Positions 49,710 to 62,061 of a DNA stretch of 64,000 bases are shown here, in pieces (the stretch's first letter is position 1; every line of letters starts with the position of its first letter). The translations under genes and the position numbers were made by a program. The notes below the pieces were generated by a model that had not been told where the DNA came from, did no database searches, and worked only from the letters and a program-made list of their open reading frames with translations. Source of the DNA: Pseudisothecium myosuroides (lineage: Eukaryota; Streptophyta; Bryopsida; Hypnales; Lembophyllaceae); assembly GCA_951799445.1 (NCBI GenBank), contig OX637294.1, positions 25,321,452-25,385,451 of the forward strand, read 5' to 3'.

Positions 49710-49975
49710 ATGCCACATTTAACTACTTTTGGACTATTGAAAGTCCAAAATTAATAATAGTCATCAAGAGAAAAAAATGGTCATCAAGAGATAATTCAAA
49801 ACATCGAGAGTTCTATGCAAAACATCGAGAGATCAATATAAAACATCCAGAGATCTATACAAACATCAGGAGATCAATAGAAGCATCGGGAGATCTCCCG
49901 ATGATTTTTTTAAGAGATCTCCCGATGTAAAGTCCAGAATTCATTGAATAGTCCAAAAGTAGTTAAATATGGCAT
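49710..49975. mobile_element. MITE, 266 bp, with internal CATCGAGAGATC repeats
   Basis: 29-bp inverted ends: ATGCCACATTTAACTACTTT onward at 49710, and its inverse ending GGCAT at 49975, differing at one base. Between them is a run of about eight variants of 'catcgagagatc', the last two forming a GGGAGATCTCCC palindrome. Confidence 0.88.
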
Positions 49976-50335
49976 GACTATGCGGATGTGGACGAGGTCA
50001 TCTCCGGCACCGGCAGTGAAGAGGTGAGTCTTTGATCTAATCTTTGGTATTTTCCCCCTAATTAGCGTTGATTTCCTTAATCAGCCCTTAATCCACGTTA
50101 GCAAGCCAAGATTAATACAAATTAGAGGTTTAGATTCAAAAGTTCATAGATTAGAAGTAGAGGTTTTCGAAAATATATTACATTTAGGATTTAATTGGCT
50201 TTAAATTGACCATGCTAAGATAAGTTAAGCGGTAGGGGGTAGGACGGATGACCATGATTAAAACTTCATCCAAAATAAACAATGGACAAAAATTAGGGAT
50301 TTAGATTAGAAGGAGAATTTAGGATGAAGATTAGG

Positions 50336-51276
50336 AATTAACCCCTAAAGATTTTTGACTATGTTTTCACCAAAACAATTCCAAAACTGCCATTTCTAAT
50401 ACAAGTACCAAAATTTAAAAAAAAAATTTGAACACATTTAACCATAGGATCTTGTAGTACACTGGTTTGAGAAGATGTGGAAAAAATTTCAAAATTTTCC
50501 ACCGCATAGATTGCAAGATATTAGCGTTTGAATTGACAAAAATGTTTTTTTTGTCCTTGCAAAAAACTAGGCAGCTGCACTTCACAAGGTTAGATTTGTT
50601 TGAAAAAATGTCCAAAATGGTGGTAACTCTTTGGATTCATTTTTCAAGGCAAGTTGGCTGCATGCTTGAAAATTTCAGATCATTTGGAATTGCACAACAT
50701 ACAGGAAAAAAATAGTAAGTAGAAAGAAGTAGAGAAGGATCCAAAATACTAAATTGTCAAGAATTTATTGAAGGAATTGAAAAATGCTAATCCCAACGGT
50801 TGTAATAATGTAATAAACAATCTACATCCAATGTTTTTATTTTTTTTCAAAAATATTGAAAATTGAATTAATTAAAGGACTTCAAAGTTAATTTTAGAAT
50901 AGAGACTCCATAACTACCCTCAAACCAAAACTCGTCATAAATTTCATCTCATTAATCAAAATGAAATGATTCAAAGCTTTCCGCAAATATATAAATCTAG
51001 AGAACCAATTTCAAGTTTTTATTTTAAAAAAAAGTGTTTTTTTAAGAATTTTTTTGAGCTGCCCGGGTTGCCCGCACTTCGTTGAAAATCACATATCATA
51101 CAATAACTTCTTAACCATGTAGTCAAATGTTATGAAAATTATTACTCCTAAAAGCTACTCCTCGGGCACATGTTGTGTGAAATTTTCAAAGAAAAAAGAT
51201 AAAAACTCCATTCGTAGTGAGTTGCCCAAAATCGCTATGTTGCCAAAAACAGTGTTTGGTCCTTTAGGGGTTAATT
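50336..51276. mobile_element. non-autonomous TIR element, family TTAACCCCTAAAG, 941 bp
   Basis: 15-bp perfect inverted ends AATTAACCCCTAAAG and CTTTAGGGGTTAATT. Interior homologous to 2909-3826. The TTA or TTAA tip may be the target duplication. Confidence 0.85.
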
Positions 51277-51279
51277 AGC

Positions 51280-51990
51280 GGTTAAAACCTAGAGTCAAAT
51301 CAAAGTTTTAATCATAGAAGTTAAATTCTAAAGTCAAAAGTTAGAGTTAACTTTAGGAAGTAAGAACTAGAGCTAAAATTAGGAGTGAAAATTCAAGGGT
51401 TAAAATAGAATTTACCACTTAGAGTAGTTTGGAAGTAAAAAGTTAGAGTTAATTTAAGAGTCAAAAATCAGGATAAAATTTAGAAGTTAGAATTAATTCT
51501 AGATGTAGAACTCTAGGATTAAAAGTTAAAACATAGGATTAAAATTAGAAGTTAAATCTTAGAGTGAATTGTGGAAAGTAATTTTAGAAGTAAAAATTCC
51601 AAAGTTAAAATTAAAGTTAAATTCTAAAGTCAAAGGTTAGAGTTAAAGTTAGAAGGTAAATTTTAGAGTTAGTTTTAGAAGTGAAAACTTAGAATCAAAA
51701 GTTAAAATATAGAGTAATTGACAAGTTAAAAGTTAAAATTAGAGGTTGAATTTTAGAGTTAGTTGTAAAAGTAAAAACTTAGAGTTAGAAGTAAAAATAT
51801 AGAGTTAAATTTAGAGGGTAAAATTTAGAGTTGGTTTAAAGGTAAAACTTAGAATTAAAAGTTTAGAGTCAAACTTAGAGGTTAAACTTTAGAGTTAATT
51901 CAAGGAGTAAAAATTCTATAGTTACATTTAGAAGTTAAAATTTAGAGTAGAAGTTAAAATTTAGGATTAGTCTTTAGAAGTAGAATCCCC
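51280..51990. repeat. degenerate TTAGAGTTAAA repeat field
   Basis: Variants of 'ttagagttaaa' and 'ttagaagttaaa' recur dozens of times with irregular spacing. Non-coding, within element L. Confidence 0.75.
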
Positions 51991-52373
51991 AAGTGGGAAG
52001 TTAAAGCATTAAAAATAGTCTTAAGGGTTCATAGAAGGAGCATAGGGGTACCCATCCCAGTTAATTCGGGTCATTAGAGATGGCACCAACTACCCAGTCC
52101 ACCCTAGACATTGGATAGGTAGTTAGGACAATAGAATTTCACCGTTAAACCACCATGACCCCTAATCGTTGGTAGCTAGTTGAAAGTCATCACTTGCATC
52201 CCTAGTCAATTCTTTTGCCCATCCACAAAAAACTTAAGAAACATTAGCAAGATCCATTGCTTGGAAGGCACAGTGGATCGCGCTCACAACACCCCTTAAA
52301 TCAAAAGTGGATAAAAGCTAAGAACCTGGTTGTGTTTGCTTTATTACCAAGGGTGGGTAATCCAACGCCCACA

Positions 52374-53100
52374 ACTTGCTCATATGGAACTGAATAGGTC
52401 AAATCAATCCCCGTTGCAGTGCAATAATCTTCAAAAGATCTTGACCGAAACTCTTGAGCATTATCCATACGTAGCGTTTTGATTGGATAATCAAAAAAAT
52501 GAACCTTGAAACAGATGAGCATTGACAATAAATTGGCAAAAGTCAAATTTCTCGTTGATAACAACGAGACATGAGATTTTTTGCTTGATGCATCAACCAA
52601 AACTAAGAAATATCGAAATGGTCCAGATATAGGATTTATTGGACCACAAATATCACCATATAGCCTTGAAAGCATTGGTGGTAATTCATGAGGAAGCTGC
52701 CATAAGGATGGTCTAGCAATTAACTTGCCCTGGACACATGTTTGACATAATGTTATTGAATTGACATGTGCTGGTTGCAAATTATGACCAGCTGTACATG
52801 AAATAATTTTTTTAGAATAAAGTAGAGCCTAGATGATCCAATCTTCCATGCCAAAGAGAATTTTTATTATCTTTATAAGATAAAGCAAAACTTGATACAA
52901 CAGGTGGTCGGATCAAAATTTAATATAAGCCACTTACCACAACAAAGGCTATTTCCACCACTTTATTATTTTGTATGAAATTCAAAGCCTCTTGCCTATC
53001 TAGAATTTTGGTCAAGAGGTAAAGACCATTAGTACGCACATCCCGATAGCTGATTAGACTCTGGGGCATAGAGGGAGAAAACATAACATGCATACATGTT
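52374..53100 (-). pseudogene. copia pre-integrase and integrase core remnant
   Basis: Lies between the two LTR-like insertions. Reading from 53100: SYRDVRTNGLYLLTK, then LWHGRLDHLG and CQTCVQG (the H..H..C..C zinc-binding region), then LYGDICGPI and FLVLVDASSKK of the integrase core, RMDNAQEFRS, and YSVPYE at the right junction. Frame breaks occur near 52920 and 52800. Confidence 0.88.
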
Positions 53101-56100
53101 TGTGAGCGCTTATTTATCCACCCTTGATAAATAAACGAGCACAACCAGGCTCTTGGTAAATAATCGTTTAATTTGATCTATGGGTGTCTAACGCCAATCC
53201 ATTGTGCCTTCCAAGCAATGGATCTTTTCTATACTCCTAAGATTTGCTAACTCGGATAATGGGAACAAAGCCCTAATAGGAATTACTATAACTGCTAAGT
53301 CTAAGTCAAACCTAAGAGGGCTTGGGGGTTTAGGAGAGGAGGTAATCTCAGTCTAGATTTATCTATCCTGAGTGAAAGATTACCTCATGCCATTTTCAAA
53401 AGTGTAAAGTTTGTTTGATTTGGACTCTCCTAGAGAAAGTTATGGACGGATGAAGTTTGACCGCTACTCGGTTCTTTAAACTTCATCCATTCTTTTCTAT
53501 AGACTCCCAATTCCAATTTGACTTGGAATTTGGGCTATGAACCTGACTCCCTAAGGTTAACCTAATTCCCAAGTCTTGACTCAAATGGATGAAATCCTCT
53601 AGGGTTCATCCATTACTTGTTCCGGACTTCATCCCTCCTTAACTACTTTGGGTTTAGGTCTTTCTTTAAGCTGGGTTTAATTTTGGGTTACCTTAAGCTT
53701 GTTCTAAGAGGTTCTAAATCTATAATTAACCTAAACTTAATTCTAAAAGCTCCTAAGCCACCTTCTCGTTTTACCTAAGGGGCTTAATTACGCTTGGTAA
53801 GTTACTATTTTTAGAAGGTTTAGGACTTGTTCCTTATAAAACCTGATTTTAACTTCCTACTAGGATTAGTTACTTTAGGTTTAATGTTTCCTAGCAAGAG
53901 TTATTCATGGATGAAGTTTGACCGCTACTCAGTCCTTCAAACTTCATCCACTGATTATGGCTAATCTTAACTTCAAAACTAATTCTTAATTCCACCTTTG
54001 GGTTCCTAATTACTTTCTCTTTTCAAATCCTATTCCTTGTTCCCCTTGGATGAATTTTGCTAAGTTTCATCCAACATGACTCCCTAACTTCATTTACTCA
54101 TAACTTCTTTGTTTTGACTCGGATTTTGACGTGTTTTAGGTTTTTGGAAACCTCTAGACCTCTACTATAAGATTCTAAATTCAATTCTAACCTGACTTTG
54201 CCTCTTGCCTACTCTAGCTCTCGGCCTCCCTAATAAAGGCTAGTTTTGGAAATTTTAAATTGCAAGGAGGGAGTTTAGTGACCCACCTCGTATTGGAGAT
54301 CGCAAATTAAGTCGCTTAGGTTCCCCCCGGTTGCCATCTTGGTGACTTGTTTTTTGTTTATGGAAGTGGTCACTTTGTATTTATAAATTCCAACTTTGCT
54401 TGTCTAGCTCTTCTCTTTTCCTTCCCCTCTATCATTTTCCTTCTACACTATTCCCCTATGTGCCCTTAAATGCCCACCAACTACTTCTAATAATGCGAAT
54501 GACGCATCCTCTTTTTTCCTCTTACGCTTGGAGCAATCGGTGGCCCACAATGGTTGGTGGGATTGTTGTTAATCTATTCCCTATTCATCTTCTTCCCTAT
54601 TAAAACCTCCTTCTTAGTGTTCTTCCACATGTCTTGCTTTGGCTTTTGGAGTGTGAGTGTTTGTGAGTAGTTGTGTTTGAGTGATGGTGGAATGATGAGC
54701 GTGCAGGTGGTGTCTTGGTGTTTAGTTTATACTATGTCTACCTATTCTCCCCTTCTAATTGGGCTCCTATTTCCTGTTAACCTCTTTCTAAACTCTATTC
54801 TACCTTTCTCCCTTTCCTAATTCTCTTTGAACCTTAACCTCCTTTCCCCCTAGTTTGATCTCTATTCCCCTAATTCTCATATTACCCCCTAATTTTAATG
54901 ATAACCCTAACCCCTATTTTCCTTCCCCCCCCTTTTTTTAGTTTAGTTTAGACTCAGAAAAAAAAGGAACAAAAATCAAGTTTTTGGCCGTGAGCTGGCC
55001 TGCGGGCTGGCCGTTGGGCTGATCTGCGGGCTGCCTGCCAGGCCTGCTGGGGCTGGCTTACGGGCTGGCTTGCGGGCTAGCCTTGCGTAATTTTGTTGGA
55101 GTTGTTCGTCTTGCGGGCTGGCCTCGAGCTTAACTCCTTAGGGACGAATTTTCTAGAGAGCAGAATGACAATAGGTTCTCTTTTTTTTAAGGGAACAATG
55201 GAAGGTGGTCTCCTATTGTGAGGAGCCTCATAATATTGGTAAAGATGCTAATGGTAGTACTGTCTAAGCCAACGTACACCAACCCATGATCTGGTAGTCT
55301 AATCTATGGCTATGTACCTAATTTTGGACACTAAACTTTGGTAAGTTCCCTACTCCTTTTGGAAGCTAAACTTTGGGTTTCTAAACCCAAGGGGGTTCAA
55401 AGCTTCGTCGTCTGAGGAAGTGGGGTAACTAACTACGGGTAGGAGGTCCAAAGCTTCGCCGTTTGGTGGCAAAACTAAAAAACCTTGCAGCTAAGAGGCC
55501 AAAGCTTCGCCGTTTAGTGACAAAAACTAGAGGAACAAAGTAAAAAGAACGTAAATCACCACATTAGCACTACGTGACTCACGCTAAGACACTAGAGGCC
55601 CCCCTAAGCGGCATCGCCAAGGTACGAAGGGGGGAGTCTCTAGGGTTAATACACAAAATAAACCAATGTAACGAGTACCAAAGATAACCTCAAGAATTTG
55701 CACAAGTATCTCTCTCTTCAATGGACAACAAGAGAATAGCTTGAAAGCTTGAAATAACAACAACAACAAGGCAACAAAGGCCCTAAAAACACCGCTAAGG
55801 TTTTTGGCTAAAATGCCAAAATTTCCAACATTACATGTACCCAACGGACCCCAAAACAAGCATGGGGGGTGGCTTGAGAGAGAAATGAGGGACCTTTTAT
55901 AGGTTTCCCAAGGCCCCCACCTCCCCTCTCTTAACCTAGGTAATCCTATCTTTCCGGATTTTCATCCTTATCTTTTAGGATTTTCATCTAGTTTGGAGTT
56001 TACGCTGGTCCAAAACTCTAACTACTGGAGATCAATTCCAAATCAAAAGCCGATTGCGCCATTGGCTTCAGAAGGCCATTTTTAGTCCAAAAGTCCTCCA

Positions 56101-57068
56101 ACCCCCTATTCCAACACCAAAATCCCACTGTAAACTATCGTCAATTAGAGTCAGTAAAAAGGGTAAAAATCTAATTCTTGAAGGTTACCTTTTCTGACCG
56201 AGGTGACTAGCCAGGGTGGTTTGGAAAGTCTTAGGGAATAAGAAAAGACCCCTTGTTGACTTCATTCCAACTTCGTATGCTCCCGGGACGTCGGTCAACT
56301 CCACGTAAATCCCACCAAGTGGATAATTTAAAGGGATGTCGGTGATTCGGGCAACTCCCGCTATCGAAACACCATGAAACTTGTCAGGGCGCATTATTAG
56401 CATAAAAGAAGCTAACTTAATTTTTAGTGAGATTTTACCGCCATCTAGGTAATTATCGTGAATTTCTCATCATGGTTTTAGGCGGTTGACCGTCCGGAAG
56501 GATTATTTCAATCCAGAAAATTCCGAAACTTCTTGGGGAACCTCTCATGGAGTTCCCCAAGAGATGCTCAAGTTCACGTCTTAATCTTGCATGTCTTTCC
56601 GGTATGGTTTCGACCCAAGATCACAATCCGGTGGCCGTAGATTCCTCTGTTGGCCCATCTTGAGAAAGTGACACTTACATGCTAACAATTGGGGTTTCTA
56701 CTATTCGTCGATGGAATGGGAAAACTGAAACTTTTCTCAGGGAATCTATCTAAGAATCTCCCTAGACTCTCCTGAGACCAATTTAGCTAAGCATGGTCAC
56801 ATGCCCCGTGGGTTTAGGCTATTTTGGGTAAGAACCCTCAAACTTGCTAGCCTCCACTACTTCCGTGGTTCTAACCTATTCACAAGTGGGTTTTAGGGTT
56901 GTTTTAGGAATAAAAGGCTATTTAGGACCGAAGGGCATATTGGTATGTAACATGCCCATTTCGGTTTTACACTCTTTTTAGGGCTTTTTGGATATAATTA
57001 CAACTTAAATTGCAAAATTTAGGAAAAAAGAACACTATGAGTCCCAAGTGACAAATTGGAAGCTCACA
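53101..57068 (-). mobile_element. long LTR-like element R (probable solo LTR), 3.97 kb
   Basis: Plus-strand ends TGTGAGCGC (53101) and AGCTCACA (57068) form a perfect 7-bp TGTGAGC/GCTCACA inverted tip, flanked on both sides by ATGTT (53096-53100, 57069-57073), a perfect 5-bp target duplication. It is an inverted homologue of element L. TATAAAAG at 55901-55894 on the minus strand. No coding sequence was recognised. Confidence 0.85.
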
Positions 57069-58255
57069 ATGTTATGGTGGTGCCCTCAGGCAAAATCACC
57101 TTTGCTGGGTTTTCCTAGAAATGCAACACATTCGATCCAGCCATAGTCATTAAATTTTTGGTTTGCCAAGTTGAAAGATTATTTTCATCAAAAAAAAATT
57201 TATCACGCAGAGTTGTATGTGTAGTTGCAAAGTCAAGGAACGCATCATAAGCCTCACCAATGGAGGTATCCTTAGCAACATACGTTTTGCAGTCTTCATC
57301 CGCAAATGGATTCATAGTAGCATTTATAGTGTGAGCTTCTCGATTTTGAGCTCAAAGTTTCTTGTTCTCTTGAAATATTTTGACAAAATAGTCTAATGTT
57401 TGGCAAACATTTGCCAAATGGTTCACTCTGCCACATTTGTAGCAAAAAAGCGTCTCTGACGGAAGTTATTTTTTTGTTGAGACTGTTGGTTATTATAATT
57501 ATGGTTATAGCTACTATGTTATCTATAGCAATTTTTTCCATATTTATGTGCCTTAGGTTTCACATTGAAAACCTTGACAACATGGGACTCAGGAACCAAA
57601 GTTTCAGCTGGATGGGCCTCTTCATTACTCAAGAGGATTTCGTTTTGTTTTTCAGCAAGAAGTAACAGAGGCATGAAATTTGAGAGATTCTCAAATTTCA
57701 TGTTTCTGTACTGCTGTGTAAGTACAACAAATGCAGGTGGAAATGTTGAGAAAACTTTCTCAAGCATTTTCTTTTTGGTAATGGTCTGACCACACAACCT
57801 CAGTTGAGATATAATGCGGTACAACTCATTATTGAAAGCAACGAGTGTTGGAAAATCCAACACTCGTAAGTGAGTCTAGTTATGGAGGACTGTGGGAAGA
57901 AACATCGTTTTCTGATGGTCAAAGCGAGATTTGAGCTTATGCAAAAGCTCATTTGGACTTTCAAGTTCCAAATACTGATGTTGTAAAGCTGGAACAAGAT
58001 GACGACGAAGTAAAAGTAAGGTCTTCCAAGTAGTAGCAGTGGAAATGGAAGCACTTACAGCAGAAAGTGTGTCAAAAGTAATGCATTCAGATAATTGCTC
58101 CGCAAAAATATGCGTCTTTGTTGTTTTTGCCTATAATAAGTAATTTCCATCATCAGCTGCGAGTTGTGGAAATAGAAGTGGCTGAAGCCTCTATGACTCA
58201 ATAGTAATCGCAGCCACTGGAATAGTAGTAGATGTCGCAACAGAAGAGGTCGTCG
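57069..58255 (-). pseudogene. copia gag remnant
   Basis: Minus-strand frame fragments carry QYLELESPNELLHKLKSRFD, then LDFPTLVAFNNELYRIISQL and RLCGQTITKKKMLEKVFSTF, typical of the copia gag (UBN2) region. A zinc knuckle C-YK-C-GRVN-H-LANV-C lies at 57444-57403. Stops near 58190, 57860 and 57350 break the frame. It ends at the target duplication of element R, in sequence (VLPEG) that resembles the protease/pre-integrase lead-in. Confidence 0.85.
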
Positions 58256-59000
58256 TAATCAAAATAGATAAGAAAAGATGACTTAAGGATAGAAGAAATC
58301 TAGAAATTATAGTTTGAAATGAAGTAGAAGATAAAAGGATATAAAGATGAAGTTGAAGATAAAGGTGAGGTAAAGATAAATTAAAAGATAAAGGTAAATT
58401 AAAAAATTAAAATAAAAGTTAAAATAAAAATATAGATAAAGATAAAGATAAAGATAAGATAATTATAAAAATAAAAAAATAGGATGATAAAGAAATATAT
58501 GAAGATAAGAAAAAATATATATATAATTAAAATTAAAATTAAAATGGTTGGGGTTTTGAGAGATAACGAAAAGAGAGAAGGAAGTACAAAGAGATGGTTG
58601 TAGAGGCGAAAAGGAAGCTTGAGCGGAAGAGTGAAGTATGCGAGGGAGTGGATATAAAAATTTAAAAAAGAAAGAAAACAAAGAAGGCGGGGAAGGGGTT
58701 TGAGTGCGTGGGCCTGAGAGGCAAGAGCAACGGGAGGTGTAGTGTAAGATTTCTCGGGAAACAAAACCCAAGGAATCCCCTAGTGGTGGTTCTTAGTTTC
58801 GAAAAAAGTCAAATAGTCTATCATTTTGTATCTAAGGTCACTTTTACATAGGATATTCACTCATTTTCTATAAAAGAATAATAAAATCCCATTAAAATGT
58901 TTAATAATAAGGTATGGGTATATTTTCAATTCTATCTTATACTAGTATTTGTCCATTATTTATGAATGCAGACTGACAATATGCTGTACCAGTCTTACAC
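58256..59000. other. purine-rich sequence where the copia 5' LTR should be
   Basis: 58260-58540 is built of AGATAAAG- and AAATTAAAA-like words on the plus strand. 58560-58790 is unlike the 3' LTR. No primer-binding site was seen. Confidence 0.5.
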
Positions 59001-61115
59001 TAGAATTCTATGTCAATTTGTCAAAGGATTGTCAAATAGTCATGGCTCCTGTTCTATAGACTTAATCAGACCACAATATATATTTTTATAATTGCCCATA
59101 CATCCATTGGCCATCTCCTTAATTACTTCTTCAATTTTAATTTGTTGTCAATTGGTCATTGGTCAAATAGTCCAGTAACTATTTACTTAGCCTGAATACA
59201 CTTATGTAGAGATGCAAAAACACCATCTAGTGTTGTCAAATTGTCCATGTATGCAAAGTATGCAAAGGTTTATTTATTCCTTCCTATTAATTTTGTTCCA
59301 GTCAATTAGTCACATTAGCTTTCTTTCTCCCAGCTCCATCAGCAAATTAATTAGTTCATTTTACAACTAGTTATTTCCACACTCTAAATAGACATGTTGT
59401 TTGGTCAATTCGTCACGATTATCTATGATACTAACAATTCCATCCAGCTACTACATTCAGTTTGGAAATATGCAATAATAATGTCAATTTGTCCAATCTT
59501 GGCAATTTGCATTTACAGACAACTCGATACTTACTACTTGTCAATTAGTCTTGCTGTTCTAAACAGTAGATGAACTAAACAACATTCAACACATAATCAA
59601 TTTGTCTAAGTTCCAACCTTAAGATCAAAATGAAGTTTGCATCAAGAATTAACAATGGTAGACTAACTCCATAGTTTCCTGCATCAAACACTTGTTACAC
59701 TTTGTTAGTTTATAAGTTATAAATATGATCAACTTATTCACTTATTCCAATTTCAAACAATCTTCAATTATCAACCAAGTTACTTTTATCATTCCCACAT
59801 TGTCACTTAAACAGCATCATTGGCTATAATTCTTACTTAACCAAAATTGACTACAATGACATACACTTACTTACTCAGTCAAATAGACAAAATTATATAG
59901 AGGACCAACACTTGGACTTCCACCAATTAACAATGGCCGTAACATCAATAACAGACCATTAGACATACTGTAGTGGTTATATTATCTTGACTAATAGACC
60001 AAAAACCACAAGGAACTTACTACCAATCACTGGCATATTTAACCCAGAGAAATCATTGACTATTCGACTTTCACAATTCCGTAGTTACTTAGTTTTGCTC
60101 AAAAGCCATCTCAGCCTTCTTGATTATTTGACATTAATAAATCAAACTATAATTTATATGATCTTAATATCCAAACTGAGCTTGACTATTAGACCAATTA
60201 AAACTACGACGAGACAACGCCAATCTCTGGCTATTACTCAAATTTACTTATAGCCAATCCCTGGCAATATAGAAATTTGCATTCACAAAGATCACATCAA
60301 GAATCAAGTTTACTCACTTTTAAATTCAACAAAATTTTATTATGCAAATTATTAATTGATGGGTTATTGAATAAAAGAAACTTACAGTCTATTTGTCCTC
60401 CAAGTTTGCAGCTCCTTTAGTCCTCATCTTGCGCTCCTAGCATCGTCCATTTGACCTCAAGCAGCATCCTCAGCAACTTTTATAATTTACTCACTCACTC
60501 AAGAATCAACTTCACGACTAATAGACTATTAACTCAATTTAGGAGAAGCACCAATCCCTGATTAACTCACTCCAAGTTACACAATGTCGCCACTCAGTGG
60601 CTAATAGACTAAAGTATCAACTCCTGTCTCTAACTGAGTTATCACAACCAAATAAAGACTACTTGACAAACAGCCAAGTCTCAACTAAGCATCCAACATG
60701 AACAAGCCAATCCCTGGCTACAAGATTATAAGAAGTTCAATTGACAAAATATCCAAACTGCACAGCTCTCGACTAATAGACTTCACGAAAAAATTAAGAT
60801 GAACAAGCCAATCACTGGCAATACACTCATAAGACAAATAGACAAAAGTATATTGAAGGGATGCACGAGTACAAGAGAGGCGAGCAATCACTGCAACGCC
60901 AAGAGAGAGAGAGAGACAAGTCTAATTGACATTATATGTTCCTGGCTTGTAATTAACTGAGAGTTAACTGTAGTCTATTTGTCCAACTGTTTGATCGGTT
61001 AGGGATAACTTCCTTAACTGACTGTCTAATAGTCATTTCCGTAACTATAAGTCCAATTGACCCAATTCACATTATATTTCGTCTTTGAGTTAACTAAAAC
61101 TAGACTATTTGTCTT
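59000..61115. repeat. field of recurring short words GTCAAxxxGTC and CCAATCxCTGGC
   Basis: More than twenty instances of forms such as gtcaatttgtc, gtcaattagtc, gtcaaatagtc, gacaaatagac and gactaatagac in both orientations, from 59010 to 61110. From 60022 to 60890 a second word, ccaatc(a/c/t)ctggc, recurs at least six times. There is no fixed period. Non-coding. Confidence 0.65.
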
Positions 61116-62061
61116 TTACTTTGGAAAACTTAAAAAATTATCCCAAAAAGTTTATCTACATAGCCCCCAATTTTGAAACATTGACGTCCTCGTCAATAGT
61201 TGTATCTGAACCTCTTGTTTCGATGCTGATCCTCATGGTGTAGTTTCTTCGCTGTCAGTCGTAACATCTTGTCGCTGGCCTTCTTCACATCCTCGTCCTG
61301 CTGTAGAAGAATCCGGTTCTTGTCTCTCTGGTACTCCAACCAATTCTTCCACGCTGTGAATCTGGTACAAGGGAACTTGTTGATAAAAGATAAATGAGGT
61401 CCTGAAAGGAAGTGCGTCATCGCCATGGCCTCCAGCATCCTGTGCCAGCGGGTACTCTGGTACTGGATCTTGATAGAAATGTGGAACTCGGGGCGCAGGA
61501 AGTCAAAGTGATTGACGTTGATTACCAACTTGTGCTTTTGGTACCAAGAGTTTGAAGGTGCTTGTTATGAACTCTATTGCTACGTGTTTAGAATATTTAA
61601 CATTTCATTTTCAAGGATTGTCTAGGGTGAATGCAAGAAACACTTGCCAATTTTGTTGCGTTTTTACAATACTCATGAATTTTCTTCTGGAGTACTATAA
61701 AATTAGAAAAATAATTTAAAAAAAAAAAAAAATATGGCTAATGTATACACCTTTAAGATGAAGGTAACCACCAAAGGAAATGCCGGGGGAAATGCATAGA
61801 AAAACTCTTTAAGCTAGAGAACTAAAAAAGTGCAAAATCTCAAGAAAATGGATATCTTGATGTATAAATTAGTTAAAAATGGGAAACAAAATTAAATATA
61901 TAAAATAAAAATTGCCTATTTGTAACAACTCTATGGAGATGGTCATTCACCCAAAAAAACTCCAAAATAAAATTTTATATGTTTCAAAATGTAAGTAGAA
62001 AGAAGTGTACTTTGTGGACTTCCACACCACATACAATTAACTATTTTTAGAATTCCTTCCT
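61116..62061. other. noncoding interval with a 111-codon minus-strand frame
   Basis: The frame 61528-61193 (minus) is Trp/Arg/Lys-rich (RFTAWKNWLEYQRDKNR) and followed by a stop. It is possibly a retroelement remnant, since 'gaggacgtcaatgtttcaaa' (minus, 61186) resembles sequence at the 3' end of plant retroelement ORFs. Unsupported as a gene. Confidence 0.35.

Larger units (their letters stand above)
46662..52373 (+). mobile_element. long LTR-like element L (probable solo LTR), 5.7 kb with nested insertions
   Basis: Begins TGTGAGCTCC and ends CGCCCACA, interrupting copia integrase exactly between the PYE and HAQNG codons. The flanks are CATGC and CAAGT on the minus strand (3 of 5 matching, an eroded target duplication). 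It aligns end to end, inverted, with 53101-57068. A TATA box (TATATAAA, 47954-47961) sits about 1.3 kb in. No coding sequence. Removing the insertions at 49710-49975 and 50336-51276 gives about 4.5 kb. Unusually long LTRs occur in Ty3/gypsy groups such as Ogre/Tat; assignment is inference. Confidence 0.75.
43580..58255 (-). mobile_element. defective Ty1/copia retrotransposon, split by two LTR-like insertions
   Basis: Minus-strand pieces in copia order: gag (58255-57069), pre-integrase and integrase core (53100-52374), integrase end, reverse transcriptase and RNase H (46661-44058), then polypurine tract and LTR. Removing the insertions leaves about 4.8 kb of internal sequence, a normal size for copia. 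Integrase before reverse transcriptase identifies the superfamily. Multiple stops and frameshifts. The 5' LTR and primer-binding site were not found. Confidence 0.88.

Noticed and set aside
49780..49960. CRISPR-like spacing of CATCGAGAGATC repeats
   Set aside because: The units are short, degenerate and adjacent, sit between transposon TIRs, and the genome is eukaryotic.
52250..53221. 27-base inverted repeat first taken as the inner ends of the two LTR-like elements
   Set aside because: Homology continues beyond it; the true ends are at 52373 and 53101, as shown by the rejoined integrase codons and the ATGTT duplication.
58399..58771. Phe/Ile/Leu-rich minus-strand ORFs of 102-121 codons
   Set aside because: Low-complexity translation of purine-rich repeats beside the copia gag.
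58560..58800. Candidate copia 5' LTR
   Set aside because: No similarity to the 3' LTR at 43580-43825 and no primer-binding site.
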